This document shows positions 23,002 through 34,300 of a DNA stretch of 64,000 nt, one piece after another (the first letter of the stretch is position 1; each line of letters starts with the position of its first letter). The position numbers and the translations under genes are program-made. The notes below the pieces were generated by a model. It had not been told where the DNA came from. It did no database searches and worked only from the letters and a program-made list of their open reading frames with translations. This DNA comes from Pratylenchus scribneri (lineage: Eukaryota > Nematoda > Chromadorea > Rhabditida > Pratylenchidae): assembly GCA_030063045.1 (NCBI GenBank), contig JAQSEB010000023.1:682001-746000 (forward strand). Reading direction: 5' to 3'.

Positions 23002-24059
23002 ATGTCTGGAGGTTTGGATATATTCGCACTGACGGATGATGAAGCCATGAAGCTGATTGTTTGCGAATCGCACCTTGGCACCAAAAATTTGGACTTTCAA
23101 ATGGAACACTATATTTGGAAACGACGCAATGATGGTTTAATAAAATAGAAATTACACATTAAAAAGTATAAATTTGTTTAGGTGTTTACATTATCAACAT
23201 CAAAAAGACTTGGGAAAAGCTATTGATTGCTGCCCGTGCGATTGCGGCCATTGAAAACCCAAGCGATGTTGTGCTTGTTTCAGCAATGCCGTTCGCTCAA
23301 CGTGCACTTCTCAAGGTTTTCCAAATTAGCATATTTTCGAAACCAAAAACTAATTTAGTGTGCAAATCACATCGGTGCAACACCAATCGTTGGACGCTTC
23401 ACCCCGGGCTCGTTGACCAATCAAATCCAAAAGAACTTCAAAGAGCCTCGCCTCCTGGTCGTTTCCGATCCACGCATTGATCATCAAGCGGTCACGGAAG
23501 CATCCTATGTGAATGTTCCTGTGATCAGTTTCTGCGCCACCGACTCGCCGCTTAAATTCATTGACATTGCCATCCCATGCAATCTTAAGGTTTTTTTCCT
23601 CAATTTTACTTTAGACCTTAACTTTTTATTTTTTAACAGAACAAGCATTCCGTTGGACTCATGTGGTGGTTTTTGGCCCGTGAAGTTTTGCTTCTGCGCG
23701 GAAAGATCAACCGTCAAACCGGATTCATTGTGGATGACAAGCCAATCATGCCGGACCTTTACTTCTACCGCGATCCACAAGAGGCCGAGAAGGAAGAACC
23801 CGTCGAGGTTGAGCCCACAAAGGACTGGTCCGTTGGCCAACAAATGGAGGCTGCACCCGAATTCGGTCAACCCGGTGAGCCGGTCAAGCTGGACTTTGAT
23901 GTGCCGCACATCACGGATTGGGCCGCCGCTTCCGAATGGAATGCCGGACCGGTGCAAGAAACTGTGCCCGTCGTCGCTCACCAGCAAATTCCTCAACAAC
24001 AACAAGAACCGAAACAAGATGATGGTGGATGGGGCAACAATGATGGAGGCGGATGGTAA
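23002..24059 (+). CDS. RPSA: 40S ribosomal protein SA (uS2)
   Basis: Small-subunit ribosomal protein uS2, also known as laminin receptor. The start at 23002 gives [20 protein letters not shown]. Exons then encode [90 protein letters not shown] and [20 protein letters not shown], all strongly conserved. The acidic tail has [16 protein letters not shown] and ends in GGW. Codon use is noticeably biased to C-ending codons (CGTGC, GTTCCTGTG), as expected for high expression. A polyadenylation signal, AATAAA, is at 24189-24194. Its 3' end has been copied into the next gene. Confidence 0.97.
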
Positions 24060-24188
24060 ACAAAGAAGATGAGACAAAGATGATCAAAGGAAAATGATTT
24101 TGTTATTTGAGAATGGACACACTTATATGTTAAACACCGATCACATTGTTATTATTATTTGATTTGTCCTGTTGGAGTGGAGAGGAGG

Positions 24189-24194
24189 AATAAA
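24189..24194 (+). terminator. RPSA poly(A) signal
   Basis: AATAAA in GGAGGAATAAATTTG, 130 nt after the RPSA stop. The same context (GGAGGAATAAATTTG at 25036-25050) follows the chimeric gene, showing that the 3' untranslated region was copied along with the coding tail. Confidence 0.6.
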
Positions 24195-24331
24195 TTTGTT
24201 GCATTAAAATTTTGGAATATTCATTTTATGTTTACATTCCCATAAAAATAATCATTATTCCAATTAAACAAGCATTAACTAATTTTAAGTTAATTTAATT
24301 ACCAAAATTTACGTTCAAATTATCAATAAAA

Positions 24332-24933
24332 ATGGATCCAAATAATCAAATGGTCTGGCAAATGGGCAAGGAATTTGGCAAATTGGAGATTAAAGTGGAT
24401 GAAATGAAGAAAGAAAACAAAGAATTGAAGGAGATGATTGCGGAGTTGAAGGATGAAATGGAACAGAAAATGGCCAAAATGAAGGATGAAATGGACCAGG
24501 AATTGGCTGGCAAACAACGTGAAATTGACGAATTAAAGGCAGCATTCAATGAATTGAAGGAAGAGATGGCTGAAATGGAGGATGGAATTACTGATCCGAA
24601 TTCGGATGAAGAAATTGAAGAGGTAATGCCTATGATCTTTATTTCATCGAAATCCACGTTAAGCTCGGATCCGAATTTGGCCAATCTGGCAAGCTGGACT
24701 TTGACGTGCCGCACATCACTGATTGGGCTCCCGCTTCCGAGTGGAATGCCGTTCGTGAATCGGTCAAACTCGACTTTGACGTGCCGCACATCACTGATTG
24801 GGCTCCCGCTTCCGAGTGGAATGCCGGACCGGTGCAAGAAACTGTGCCCGTCGTCGCTCATCAGCAAATTCCTCAACAAGAACCGGAACAAGACCATGGT
24901 GGATGGGGCGGAAATGATGGAGGCGGTTGGTAA
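24332..24933 (+). CDS. Chimeric coiled-coil / RPSA-tail protein
   Basis: Exon 1 (24332-24622, 97 codons) encodes MDPNNQMVWQMGKEFGKLEI followed by a Glu/Lys/Met heptad-like coiled coil. A 41-nt GT..AG intron (24623-24663) follows. Exon 2 (24664-24933) continues in phase with a copy of the RPSA C-terminal tail: [18 protein letters not shown], a 75-bp in-frame tandem duplication of that block, and [16 protein letters not shown], ending GGW. Predicted length is 186 residues. The splice keeps the RPSA reading frame; without splicing, exon 1 runs into a different frame. The 3' untranslated region also resembles RPSA's. Exon 1 is paralogous to the gene at 29725. The function is unknown, and I infer a young gene born by duplication and fusion. 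Confidence 0.6.
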
Positions 24934-25115
24934 ACAAAGAAGAGAAGATGATCAAGAAAATGGTTTTGTTATTTGAGGATGGATTAAAACCGACAATACA
25001 TTAAATCGATTATTTGATTTTTATCCTGATGGAAAGGAGGAATAAATTTGATGCAATAAAATTTGAATATTTATTGAATGAAAATTTATTTTAGCTTTCC
25101 AATATAATCCCCATT

Positions 25116-28100
25116 TCAACGTGATAATAATTCATCTTGTTCATCATAATATTCTGGTTCCATTCTCACATTCACACTTAACAATTTTCCGGCATCAAAG
25201 AAGTAGAGGCGTCCATCCGCTGGATTATAGCTCAATTGGCTTAATTCCTTGTACGGATTATACCTGAATTTGTTATTTTCAGTACCGTATTTTTCGTAAC
25301 ATTGAGTTTGCCTGGGGCACTATTTAACTTTTACCTTTTTCTACATAAAAATCCTCAAAAGATGACTATAATTAAAGCAAAGGCTTCTATTTTTCATTCC
25401 TTTCAAAGGAGGGCTACTATTGGAGAGAGGGCTAATATTAAGACAATAATAAGATTCACCATGGAACATCGATGAAAATTGTTTCATTTTGGTATAAATC
25501 GAATCCAAATGAAATGTAGGAATCTCGTTCATCCCCGCTTTCCAAGCCGTAAACCACCTCAATGGGAAAAAATGAAGTGGATTTTACGTAAATTGGTTCA
25601 AACCCCGCACATCACAAATGCGTCGGCCAATTCCTTTCAAATGATTAATAATACAAAAATATTCAATGGTTTAGTCCTACCGTTCCATTCACGTCCAATT
25701 CCCATGTTGAAACCTTTTAAGGCACAAAAATAATTGGAAAATTCCATCAATACAAACCAAGTTTAAATCCTTTAAACTGATATCATTTTAAAAATTTAAC
25801 TTCAAATTAAACCTCCTCCAATTTGCTAACAATCAATCTTTCCGACCGTTGGCCCATATACAAAACCCATAGGCCATTTTGATCAACAGAAAAATCCACA
25901 TAATTATGGGGACGATTGTATAGCCATGGATGTCGATCTTTTCAATGAGAAATGGAAGGGAATTAGGAAAGAATCGGGGCGGCTTTGGGCATTATTATCG
26001 CCGATCGAGTACTTGGACTACTCTTTTGGCCATAGCTCTACAATTAAACAACAAATCTGAGAAGGTGATATACAATTTGAAAGCCCAAAGTATCCTCTAC
26101 AATTTGGCCATTTTACATTTTATGATTTTCTACTTTAAAAAAGTTACACGTATTTGAGTGTACCAAACTCTATCTTTAAAGGAAAAGTGGCTTATTTTAT
26201 AAAATGTTTTAAATTTTTAAAAAAATTAGTTACGCCACTTTGTAGAGGACCTTTAGGGCTTTCGGATGACATATCGCTTCCTGAATTGGTCATTTCCTCA
26301 TTGGGCTATGGCCAAAAGAATGGCCCAGGGTAGTGAAATTACGGTACTGAAATGATAATAAAATACTTCTTCTCTCCATGCCAGCCTCATTAATCTCCGT
26401 TTCGTTGCATTCCTATATCAAATCAAGTTTATCTAAATGATCATTTCCCATCAAACTTCAAAACTCTGATCCGCTTTACGAGGACCTTAAAAGGAAAAGA
26501 TTTTGACAATAAACGTGAAAAATGCCCACAATCCTTGAAGGCAATTTGCCCCAAGGCATCACTCTGAATCGAATCCGTCGTATCCAAATCGTATCGTACC
26601 AAAATGTTTGAACCTTTGTAAAGTACATTTTTTGCATTTAATTGGATGTTTTAAAAACCATGCCGATGATAATAATACGATCCATTGAAGACCTATATTT
26701 TACTTATGCTAATAATTCCTTTTCAAAAGAGGACAATTGAGTATCACCGAAGGAAACTTGGTGCATTTATTTGGCCATATACCAAAGAGGAAGCAACCAA
26801 TTCAGGAAGGGAATATGCCATTTGTAAATCAAAATTGGCCTCTAAAAAGTGGCTACACTAATTTTTTGAAATATTAAAATAATTCGTAAAAATAAGCAAT
26901 TTTTCCTACTTAATCAGAAAATTCGAGTTTACTAAACTGTAACTTTTTTAAAAGGTGGATTTATTTAAATTAAAATTGGCTACTTATTAGAGGACATTTT
27001 GGGCTTTCAATTGGTATATCGCCTTCTAAGATTGGCTATTGCTTCGCTGAGCTATGGTTCAAAAACAAATGGCAGTGCCCAATCGATCGTACTCAATTGT
27101 CTCTTATCCATTCTCTGTATTTTATCCTCACTATGCTTCCAGTGCCCGAGGCCAAATAATCCATATAATACCTTGAGGGAATTTTTTATTAAAGAGCAAT
27201 ATTTTCAATTTCAACTTTATGTTTTGCTTCTTATTCAGCAATTCCTTTTCATTTTCATATTCATAGAGGACGGGTGAAGCGAATCCATCTGTAACCCAGC
27301 GTTTTTCGGCCCATTTCTGAACAATAAATTTGATCTTTTCCACTTTAAACAATACACCTCATCTCGAGGAAGGGAGTCACGGAACCTGATGAGAACGAAT
27401 TAATTTATTGTAAATCAAAAAAAAGGACTGGATTTTCTTGCCGAAAGACTTGTCTTTTTGCTGAAGGCTTATATCTGTTTAATGCTACCCATATACTATT
27501 CAATAGGTCTCATCAAGAGGCACCTTTGAATATGTTTTGATTTGGGTTTCAAGTTTCAACCAACTCTAACTTAGTTTTGAACCATTAAACCAAAATTGGT
27601 TTAAACCGTTTAATACCCTTTAATTGTTGACCAAACAAAAATGGGTTTAAACCGTTTAATACCCTTTAATTGTTGACCAAACCAAAATGGGTTTAAACCG
27701 TTTAATACCCGTGTTGACCAAACCAAAACAAATTATATACCATTCATTGCGTCTTGACCAGCTTTATCTAATTGGATATATGGTTTAGCATTAAAAAGCT
27801 AGAAGTGTTCGGCTAAAATCCAATCTTTCGCAAGATAATCCCTCAGAGTTTACCATGAACCCGATCGCCCATATTGTGATTCAGCATGAAGAACGGGAAT
27901 GCCAACGGCATTTAATCGACATTCTATTAGAAATTCACATCAATAAATTCTTCAAAAAATGTCACCTTGTTGATTTAGCCCCAATGTTGGTGCGCCAGTG
28001 TATGCCGTAGGCAATGTTGGTGGAGTGGTCTGATTCACTGTCAGATTCTCCGTATCATTCATCTCCATTTGTTGGGTGGTCAAATCGAACGGAGGCGGCG

Positions 28101-29178
28101 TTGGCCCAGTCGTTGTTGTGCGCCTCCGGCGAGTCCACCAATAACGGAATGGCAATGGGGAAGTTGGTTTTGGCAACGGTCGGATTAATGTTCGATCGGG
28201 CATTGGCATTCCCGGTTCCCAACCAAATGGAGGCTAATATAATTGGGAATAATCCACTCATTTATATTATAATCCCACTCTCTAATAATAGAATAGCCCA
28301 CTCTTTAATAATATCCCAACCTAGAGAGGCTGAAAATCGTAAGCCCATGGGTTTCTAATAGAAAAATAAGGTAATTCTACAATGCACATACCGCAAAACC
28401 GGGCGGTGTTGGCTCAAATGGTATCAGCTTGGTCACTTCCACCTCTTTGACCACAACCACTGGCACAGGAACTAGCTTCTCGAATGGAATTGGTGGCCCG
28501 GGTACTGGAACACGTTGCACGTACAAATCTGGTATGGAGCAATTGCATTTGCCTGTTCAAAGTTTAGTACAAAATTCGAGTGATTTTCATGTTTCCAATA
28601 CCATCTTTGCCCGGAGGCCCTTGTTCGCCAATATCTCCAACCAACCCAATTGGACCCATTCTACCTTGAGGTCCTTTTCTTCCTATATTTTGTTATTATC
28701 GATGATGAATTTATTTGAATTTAATGCACCGACGGCTCCAACACTCCCGGATTCTCCTTTTGGCCCTGGTGGTCCAACAATGCCGTGCAATTTTTTGCCC
28801 TTATCGGCGCAATATCCATGAACACGTTTGCAAGACATTTCGAAAACATTTTTCTGTGCATTTTTCTTTTTTTTCTGCCAAAATTTGATGGCTACCGGTA
28901 TAATGGAATCATGGCCAAGGAGCATTGTCCATTGGCTTAGCTCAGTTACATCCTCTCTGGCCGGTCCCATCTTTATTTTTGCTTCTCGTTTAAATCGTTT
29001 TGTCAATTTTTCATTTTCAATTCGAGACTCCAAATCCTGAAGACCCTAAGGGTATAACAAAAATGTAAATTATAACCCAAATTCGTTGATAGGCATATCC
29101 GTAGAAAAGAATGATGCAAATTAAATGTGTAATTTGAAGGGAAATTAAAAGCCGATTATTATTGTTTAGATAACCCAT
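25116..29178 (-). CDS. unc-122: UNC-122/gliomedin-like collagen-olfactomedin protein
   Basis: Type II membrane, collagen-repeat, olfactomedin-domain protein. The minus-strand start at 29178 gives MGYLNNNNRLLISLQ, then an uncleaved signal anchor (ITHLICIILFYGYAY). A furin-like RFKR follows, then Cys-containing KRVHGYCADKGKK. Collagen Gly-X-Y runs (GPPGPKGES; GRKGPQGRMGPIG; GEQGPPGKDG) precede CNCSIPDLYVQRVPVPGPP. The olfactomedin domain starts CRLNAVGIPVLHAESQYGRS and continues WVTDGFASPVLYEYENE, DYLASGTGSIVFNGSYYYHR, NILVRYDLDTTDSIQSD, HNYVDFSVDQNGLWVLYMGQ, AFVMCGVVYGLES and LSYNPADGRLYFFDAGKLL. Introns of 40-45 nt restore the frame at several points. Larger introns contain two foldback elements and one minisatellite element. 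In C. elegans, UNC-122 acts at neuromuscular junctions. Confidence 0.85.
26000..26335. mobile_element. Foldback element, second family, copy 1
   Basis: Inverted arms. The left has CTTTTGGCCATAGCTCTAC and GAAAGCCCAAAGTATCCTCT; the right has AGAGGACCTTTAGGGCTTTC and GGGCTATGGCCAAAAGAATG. It lies in an olfactomedin-gene intron. The sequence differs from the family at 8127 and 16760. Confidence 0.65.
26750..27075. mobile_element. Foldback element, second family, copy 2
   Basis: Related to 26000-26335. The left arm has GGCCATATACCAAAGAGGA and GGCCTCTAAAAAGTGGCTAC; the right arm has GGCTACTTATTAGAGGACAT, TTTGGGCTTTCAATTGG and GAGCTATGGTTCAAAAAC. It is in the intron between the SGTGSI and VFNGS exons, more diverged than copy 1. 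Confidence 0.6.
27475..27795 (+). mobile_element. Minisatellite-bearing element, about 3 units
   Basis: Intron copy in the olfactomedin gene: TTCAATAGGTCTCATCAAG, GTTTTGAACCATTAAACC, about three 46-bp units with the last shortened, ATACCATTCATTGCGTCTTG and ACCAGCTTTATCTAATTGG. Confidence 0.75.
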
Positions 29179-29193
29179 TATGTGGTGGACACT

Positions 29194-29541
29194 TTACTTT
29201 TGGTGGATTTTAAGAGAAATAAATATTTCTGCTCGAGAGAATTGGTCAAATATGCCTCGGGCGGATGCAAAATAAACAAAACTCTTTTGTTGAAACTTTT
29301 TTAATACAGCGATATAAATAATGATCAAATATTGCTCTGATATAAATTGATGAATGAAATGAATTAACTGAGGAAGTTCGGTGTATAATTGATCAATAGG
29401 ATTACGGTAACAGTAATTTTCATAATAATTTATGGGAATATTATGGAAATTTATCGGAACGAAAGCTTTTGATTCCGTAATCAAATAGAGAAAAGAGAAG
29501 AAAGAGAAAGAAAAAAGAAAATTAAATTCATTCAAGTTCAA
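29194..29541 (-). CDS. Hypothetical hydrophobic ORF upstream of olfactomedin gene
   Basis: Open frame of 115 codons beginning MNLNEFNFLFSFSFFSFLYL, a possible signal peptide or membrane segment, with a second hydrophobic run near QYLIIIYIAVL. It lies immediately 5' of the UNC-122-like start on the same strand, so it may be untranslated leader or an upstream exon. Phe/Ile-rich composition in AT-rich DNA makes a chance ORF quite possible. No family is recognised. Confidence 0.25.
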   Translation of the reverse strand: MNLNEFNFLFSFSFFSFLYLITESKAFVPINFHNIPINYYENYCYRNPIDQLYTELPQLIHFIHQFISEQYLIIIYIAVLKKFQQKSFVYFASARGIFDQFSRAEIFISLKIHQK

Positions 29542-29724
29542 TCAATCAAGAACGAATCAATCAATGATTCCAGTTCATATTCATTTTCATTTATTTAATT
29601 TTTTCAAGGTTTTATTTTCTTTTAGCTTTGAATCGTTGAAATTATCTGAAATATGAATAAAATGTTGCGCGTTTGCCAAAATACATTTCGTTATTAATAC
29701 TCATCGTTTAAATTTTCAACAAAA

Positions 29725-29963
29725 ATGGATCCAAATAATCAATCTGGGATGGTTCAAATGGTCTTGCAAATGGTCAACGAAATTGGCATCAAAATGGATG
29801 AAATGAAGAAAGAAAAGGAAGAATTGAAGGGTGAAATTGCTCGAAAGAATGCCGAAATTGAAGTAATATTTTTATTATTTCCAACTTTTTGATACAATTT
29901 CAGGCCATAAAACAAAGACATGAACGCTATCTTCGCCGTATTCATCAAACTCGCTACCGTTAA
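29725..29963 (+). CDS. Small coiled-coil paralog of the chimeric gene's exon 1
   Basis: Exon 1 encodes MDPNNQSGMVQMVLQMVNEI then MDEMKKEKEELKGEI, closely matching exon 1 of 24332-24933 (MDPNNQ start, DEMKKE block). A 42-nt intron with donor GTAATA sits at the same place as in the chimera. Exon 2 gives AIKQRHERYLRRIHQTRYR and stops at 29961-29963. The same frame stays open past the stop for 31 codons (RKKAEKAANDGQPGEETP, then two GQPG motifs) to a second stop at 30057-30059, so the stop may be a recent nonsense mutation. Function unknown. Confidence 0.5.
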
Positions 29964-30558
29964 CGCAAAAAGGCAGAGAAAGCAGCGAATGATGGTCAAC
30001 CCGGAGAAGAAACACCGACGGATGGCGGTCAACCCGGAGGAGGAATCAACAAGGAGTGAGAGCGGAACATATTGATTGATTGATGTGAAGCGGATCAAGC
30101 TAATGATGTTGATTGAATGAATTTAATTGATTATTTTGATTAAATAACACAATTATACTTGGATTGATATATTTCATTTCTGATTTTTATGATAAATTTA
30201 TTTTAAATTGTTAATAATTAATTCACAAATTTATGGTTAATAAAAGACCAATAAATTATATATTTTTTTCTATGAATTTCTTTTGGATTTTTATTCAATT
30301 ATTTGAATGAATTTAGCAGTTTTTTTTATATAAATTCATGCATAAGCATAATATAAAATATAACCTCAAAAATTTATTCATAAACATGACCGAACCGGAT
30401 ATTAAAGTTGAACCTATGAACCGAACCATCCTTTCCTATTCAATATAGAAATCAATAATGAATGATGAGTTGAAATAATTTATTACATAAATGATCGCGA
30501 TCGCGATTGATAATATTTTTATAATCTGCTGATTGATCAGAAAAAAGATTTTCAGAAA
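29964..30558. other. Tail of paralog plus intergenic
   Basis: The first 96 nt are the in-frame open extension described for the upstream gene. The rest, to Gemin8, is AT-rich with AATAAA-like signals near 30145 and 30238. No further gene or repeat family is recognised. Confidence 0.4.
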
Positions 30559-31239
30559 ATGAATCCGATTTTCGGCAATGAAATCTATTTTGATGGAAGT
30601 GCAGTCAGCTTAACAAGTTTTTGGAGCCATTATGAAATAGCCCGGGAGTGGTTGCGCATGGAAAATGAAGCAAAAACAAATGCCAATAATGAATGCAACA
30701 TATTTGGAACGAATCCGGTTAAAATAAAATTGAAAATTACAATTAAATTTAATAAAAATTTAGCAACCACCGAAACTCGAGGAACAACATGGAATTTATC
30801 ATGAGAAAATGGATGATGCGGAAAATATTGCCGAACCGGAATGCGATGATTTAAGCGCCGAGATGCTGGCATTCTACCGAACTACAATTGAACATCGAAA
30901 ACAAAGTAAATTATTTTGTTTATATTTGATATACGAGAAATTGTAGGGGAGCAAAAGCGACTCCAACAATCTGCCGAGGAATTTACTAGCAACGAAACAA
31001 TGGATGAATATTGCAGCGCCGCACAATGTTTGCTTTAATGAATTTATTCATATCAATAATATTATTATTTAGCCCCACAAATGGCGGAAGATGTCGAAAG
31101 GAACGCCAATATGAGGAAATTATATGGAGAAAATTTGGCTAAACTTGAAGAAATCGAAGCAACCATCCAGGCCAAATACAACGAAGAATTCCTTAAAAAC
31201 AGTCCACAAACTTGGCCGAACATTCCAATGCGTTTTTAA
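30559..31239 (+). CDS. GEMIN8: Gemin8, SMN complex subunit
   Basis: Component of the SMN complex that assembles Sm cores on snRNAs; Gemin8 bridges SMN to Gemin6/7. Four exons. An N-terminal aromatic segment (SFWSHYEIAREWLRMENEA) parallels the family's YW.HY..A..W motif. A middle acidic helix (DLSAEMLAFYRTTIEHRKQ) and the C-terminal NMRKLYGENLAKLEEIEATI then TWPNIPMRF match the family's MKRLYG..A..I..ME...YWP.IPLKF end. The protein is shorter than the human one (about 185 against 242 residues). It sits 153 nt upstream of the GAK-like gene on the same strand. Confidence 0.85.
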
Positions 31240-31392
31240 TTTGATATAAATTTGCAACATTTTTTCATCTAATTTTCGATAAATGATAACATTTTTTATT
31301 CATCAATCATACATTTTGTTTTTCTCCAATATATTTATTTATCCTAATCAATTTAATTATTAAACACTAATGATAAATTTAATAGAAAAGAA

Positions 31393-34300
31393 ATGGTCTT
31401 TCGCTCAGCTTTCAACTATCTTAGCCAAGCTGGCACTCAATTTTTGGGCCAAGCGGGTGAACAACATCCATTGGTCGGCCAGAACGTTGAAATTGGTGGG
31501 AATCAATACATTGTCCGGGCATTGCTCGCCGAGGGTGGTTATGCCCTCGTATTTTCGGTACAACATGCCAAAACCGGCGAATGGTTTGCACTGAAACGGC
31601 AATTGGCCATCGATGCGATTGCAGCCAATGCAATCACAAATGAAATACAATTTTCAAAGCAGGTTAAATTTTAACAAGTAAAGGTTTTTTGCCGAAAGAT
31701 CGGTTTTTTCGATTAATTTTTTAGTCTCTTAACGGACAAATCTCGTCAAAATGTATCATTTGATTATGTTTTAACTTTGGGGGTTTATAAAATTTTTAGT
31801 TTTGAATCACTAAACCAAAATGGGTTTAAACCGTTTAATAGCCTTTAATTGCTGACCAAACCAAAATGGGTTTAAACCGTTTAATACCCTTTAATTGTTG
31901 GTCAAACCATAACAAATTATATACCATTCAATGCGTTTTTTTGACCTGCTCTATCCAATTTCGGGTATAAGGTTTTAGGATTTAGGATAAACCACTAACA
32001 AGTTATCAAGTTTTCGGCAAAAAACCACACCAAAATTAAATGTCTGAAATTTCCATTCCCATTTTTAAGCTAAGCGGTCATCCATCAATTGTTCGATTTT
32101 GTCAATCCGCCAAAATTGATCCAAAGAAACAATCCGGCCAACAATATTATGCCGAATTTTTGATGTTGACTGAATTATGTTCTGGCGGAACTTTAATCGA
32201 TTTCATGCGGAAGAAAGATTTGACCAGCCAACAAATTTGCAAAATATTCCATGCGGTCGCGTCCGCCGTCCAACATATGCATGATCGAAATCCGCCAATC
32301 ACTCATCGGGATATCAAAGTAAAACAATTCTATTTAAAATTAATTAAAATTTGAATTTTTAGATTGAAAATCTACTCTTCGACTCAAATGGGTTCATTAA
32401 ACTTTGCGATTTTGGAAGTGCTACGACCGACATTTATAGACCGGATGAGGATTGGAGTGCACTGATGCGTTCGGAATTGGAAGAAGAGGTTAATAGGAAT
32501 ATTTATTTAAAAAATTATAAAAACCTTAAGATTTATTGACCTTATAAAAAGCTTAAGTTTGGATTAATTATTAAAAAAAAAGACCTTAATTGACTTAATT
32601 AAAAAATTAATTTTATAGATGGCAAAATTCACGACACCAATGTATCGAGCACCCGAAATTTTGGAAACCTATCAAAATTATCCAATTGGACCGGCACAGG
32701 ATATTTGGGCACTTGGCTGCGTTTTGTACTATCTTTGCTACAAAGTTCATCCATTTGAGGACAGCGCCAAGCTGCGGATTATAAATGCCAAATATAGCCT
32801 ACCCGACAATTCACCATTCCAAATATTCCATAATTTAATTCAACAAACCCTCCAACCGGACCCTTATTCGAGGCCATCCATTCAGTGAGTTTTAATTAGA
32901 TTAATGAATTAATTTAAATTTTTTAGTGAATTTTTAAAAATTTTTGGTGAATTTTTAGAATTTTTTGAGGAATTTTTAAAATTTTTTTTGTTGAATTTAT
33001 TTAAATTTTTCAGGGATCTCTGTGAACAAATCGAAGAAGTGGCAATGGCATTGAATGTGAATTTGGAAGAGCCAATAATTCCAATGGAACATTTGGATTT
33101 AATTAAAATTGACCAATCGACTTCTTCCAATTCATTGGTTGGTTTTGAACACCTTTCATAATTAATTTCAAACATTTTAGGGTAATCAATCGGCTCGAAT
33201 GTTCCTAGATCAAGGCATGAATTTGATTAGAACAATTAAGGAAAAGTCTCCAGCCATAAATATTTCTGGTAAATTTTTAAAATTTTTTGAAATTTTGGTT
33301 CAATGGTTTATCCTAGACATCCAAATCTTAAACGATAGATCTCATCAGAACGCATCATTTAATTATGTTAGCGTAGGTTAACCAATTGTAATTTAGTTTT
33401 GAACCATTAAACCAAAATGGGTTTAAACCGTTTAATACCCTTTAATTGTTGACCAAACCATAACAAATTATATACCATTCAATGCGTCCATCTTGACCAG
33501 CTCTATCCAACTTTGGGTATATTTGGTTTATTATTGTAGGATAAACCCAAATTAAACCAATTATTTTGGCATCTCTCTCTTATTTTTTCAGAACAATTAA
33601 AATCACAATTTGGTTACGAATTGAATAGCCCAAGAACTTCAACACCACCAGAAATGAACGCCCAAAAGAAGACAGCTCCACCACGCCCTCCTCCACCACC
33701 GGCAATTAAAACACAAATTATCCAATTGACAAACAAAGAAACACTAAATAATCAAAATTTGGCACAAAAAACAACAATAAAAAATTCAACAAATAACTTT
33801 TTTGACACTTTGAATTGGGACCATCAACAACCAAAAGAACCAATAAATACAAATACTCCAAAATCAGGTAAATATTTAAAAATAATTTTTAAAAAATAAT
33901 GAATTTTTTAGCAAATTTAATTGATGAAAGCGATGATTTTGAAGTGACGGCGGAAGAAATTGTTAAAGGATTGAAAGAATTTGAAATTAATGCCACCAAT
34001 AATGGCCAAATTGATGAAGATGATGATGACATTGGTTTGCCAATTATTCATGAAGTTAAGGACCACAATGAACATATGAACAAGGCCGGAAGTTCAAATG
34101 ATGTGGATTTGTTGAAGCTTTTGGAGGAAGAATTGCCGGCGGACACAAAAATGCATCGAAATAAATCGGCACCGAATTTTATTTCTCAACCCGAAGAGGA
34201 ATGTGCTCAGCAGCAGCCGAAGAAAACGGCCGATGATATTTTTGCTGAATTTTTGACGGAGCGTGGAGAGCAGGATTCGATGGGAATGCAATCGCAAGTA

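Noticed and set aside
23505..24077. 190-codon ORF antisense to RPSA
   Set aside because: It is the shadow of a highly biased coding sequence. The sense strand is fully explained by RPSA.
25341..25562. Apparent frame breaks in the olfactomedin gene suggesting a pseudogene
   Set aside because: Each break is resolved by a 40-45 nt GT..AG intron (for example between PRDE and KWAEKRW, and between VMCG and VVYGLES), leaving a continuous olfactomedin domain.
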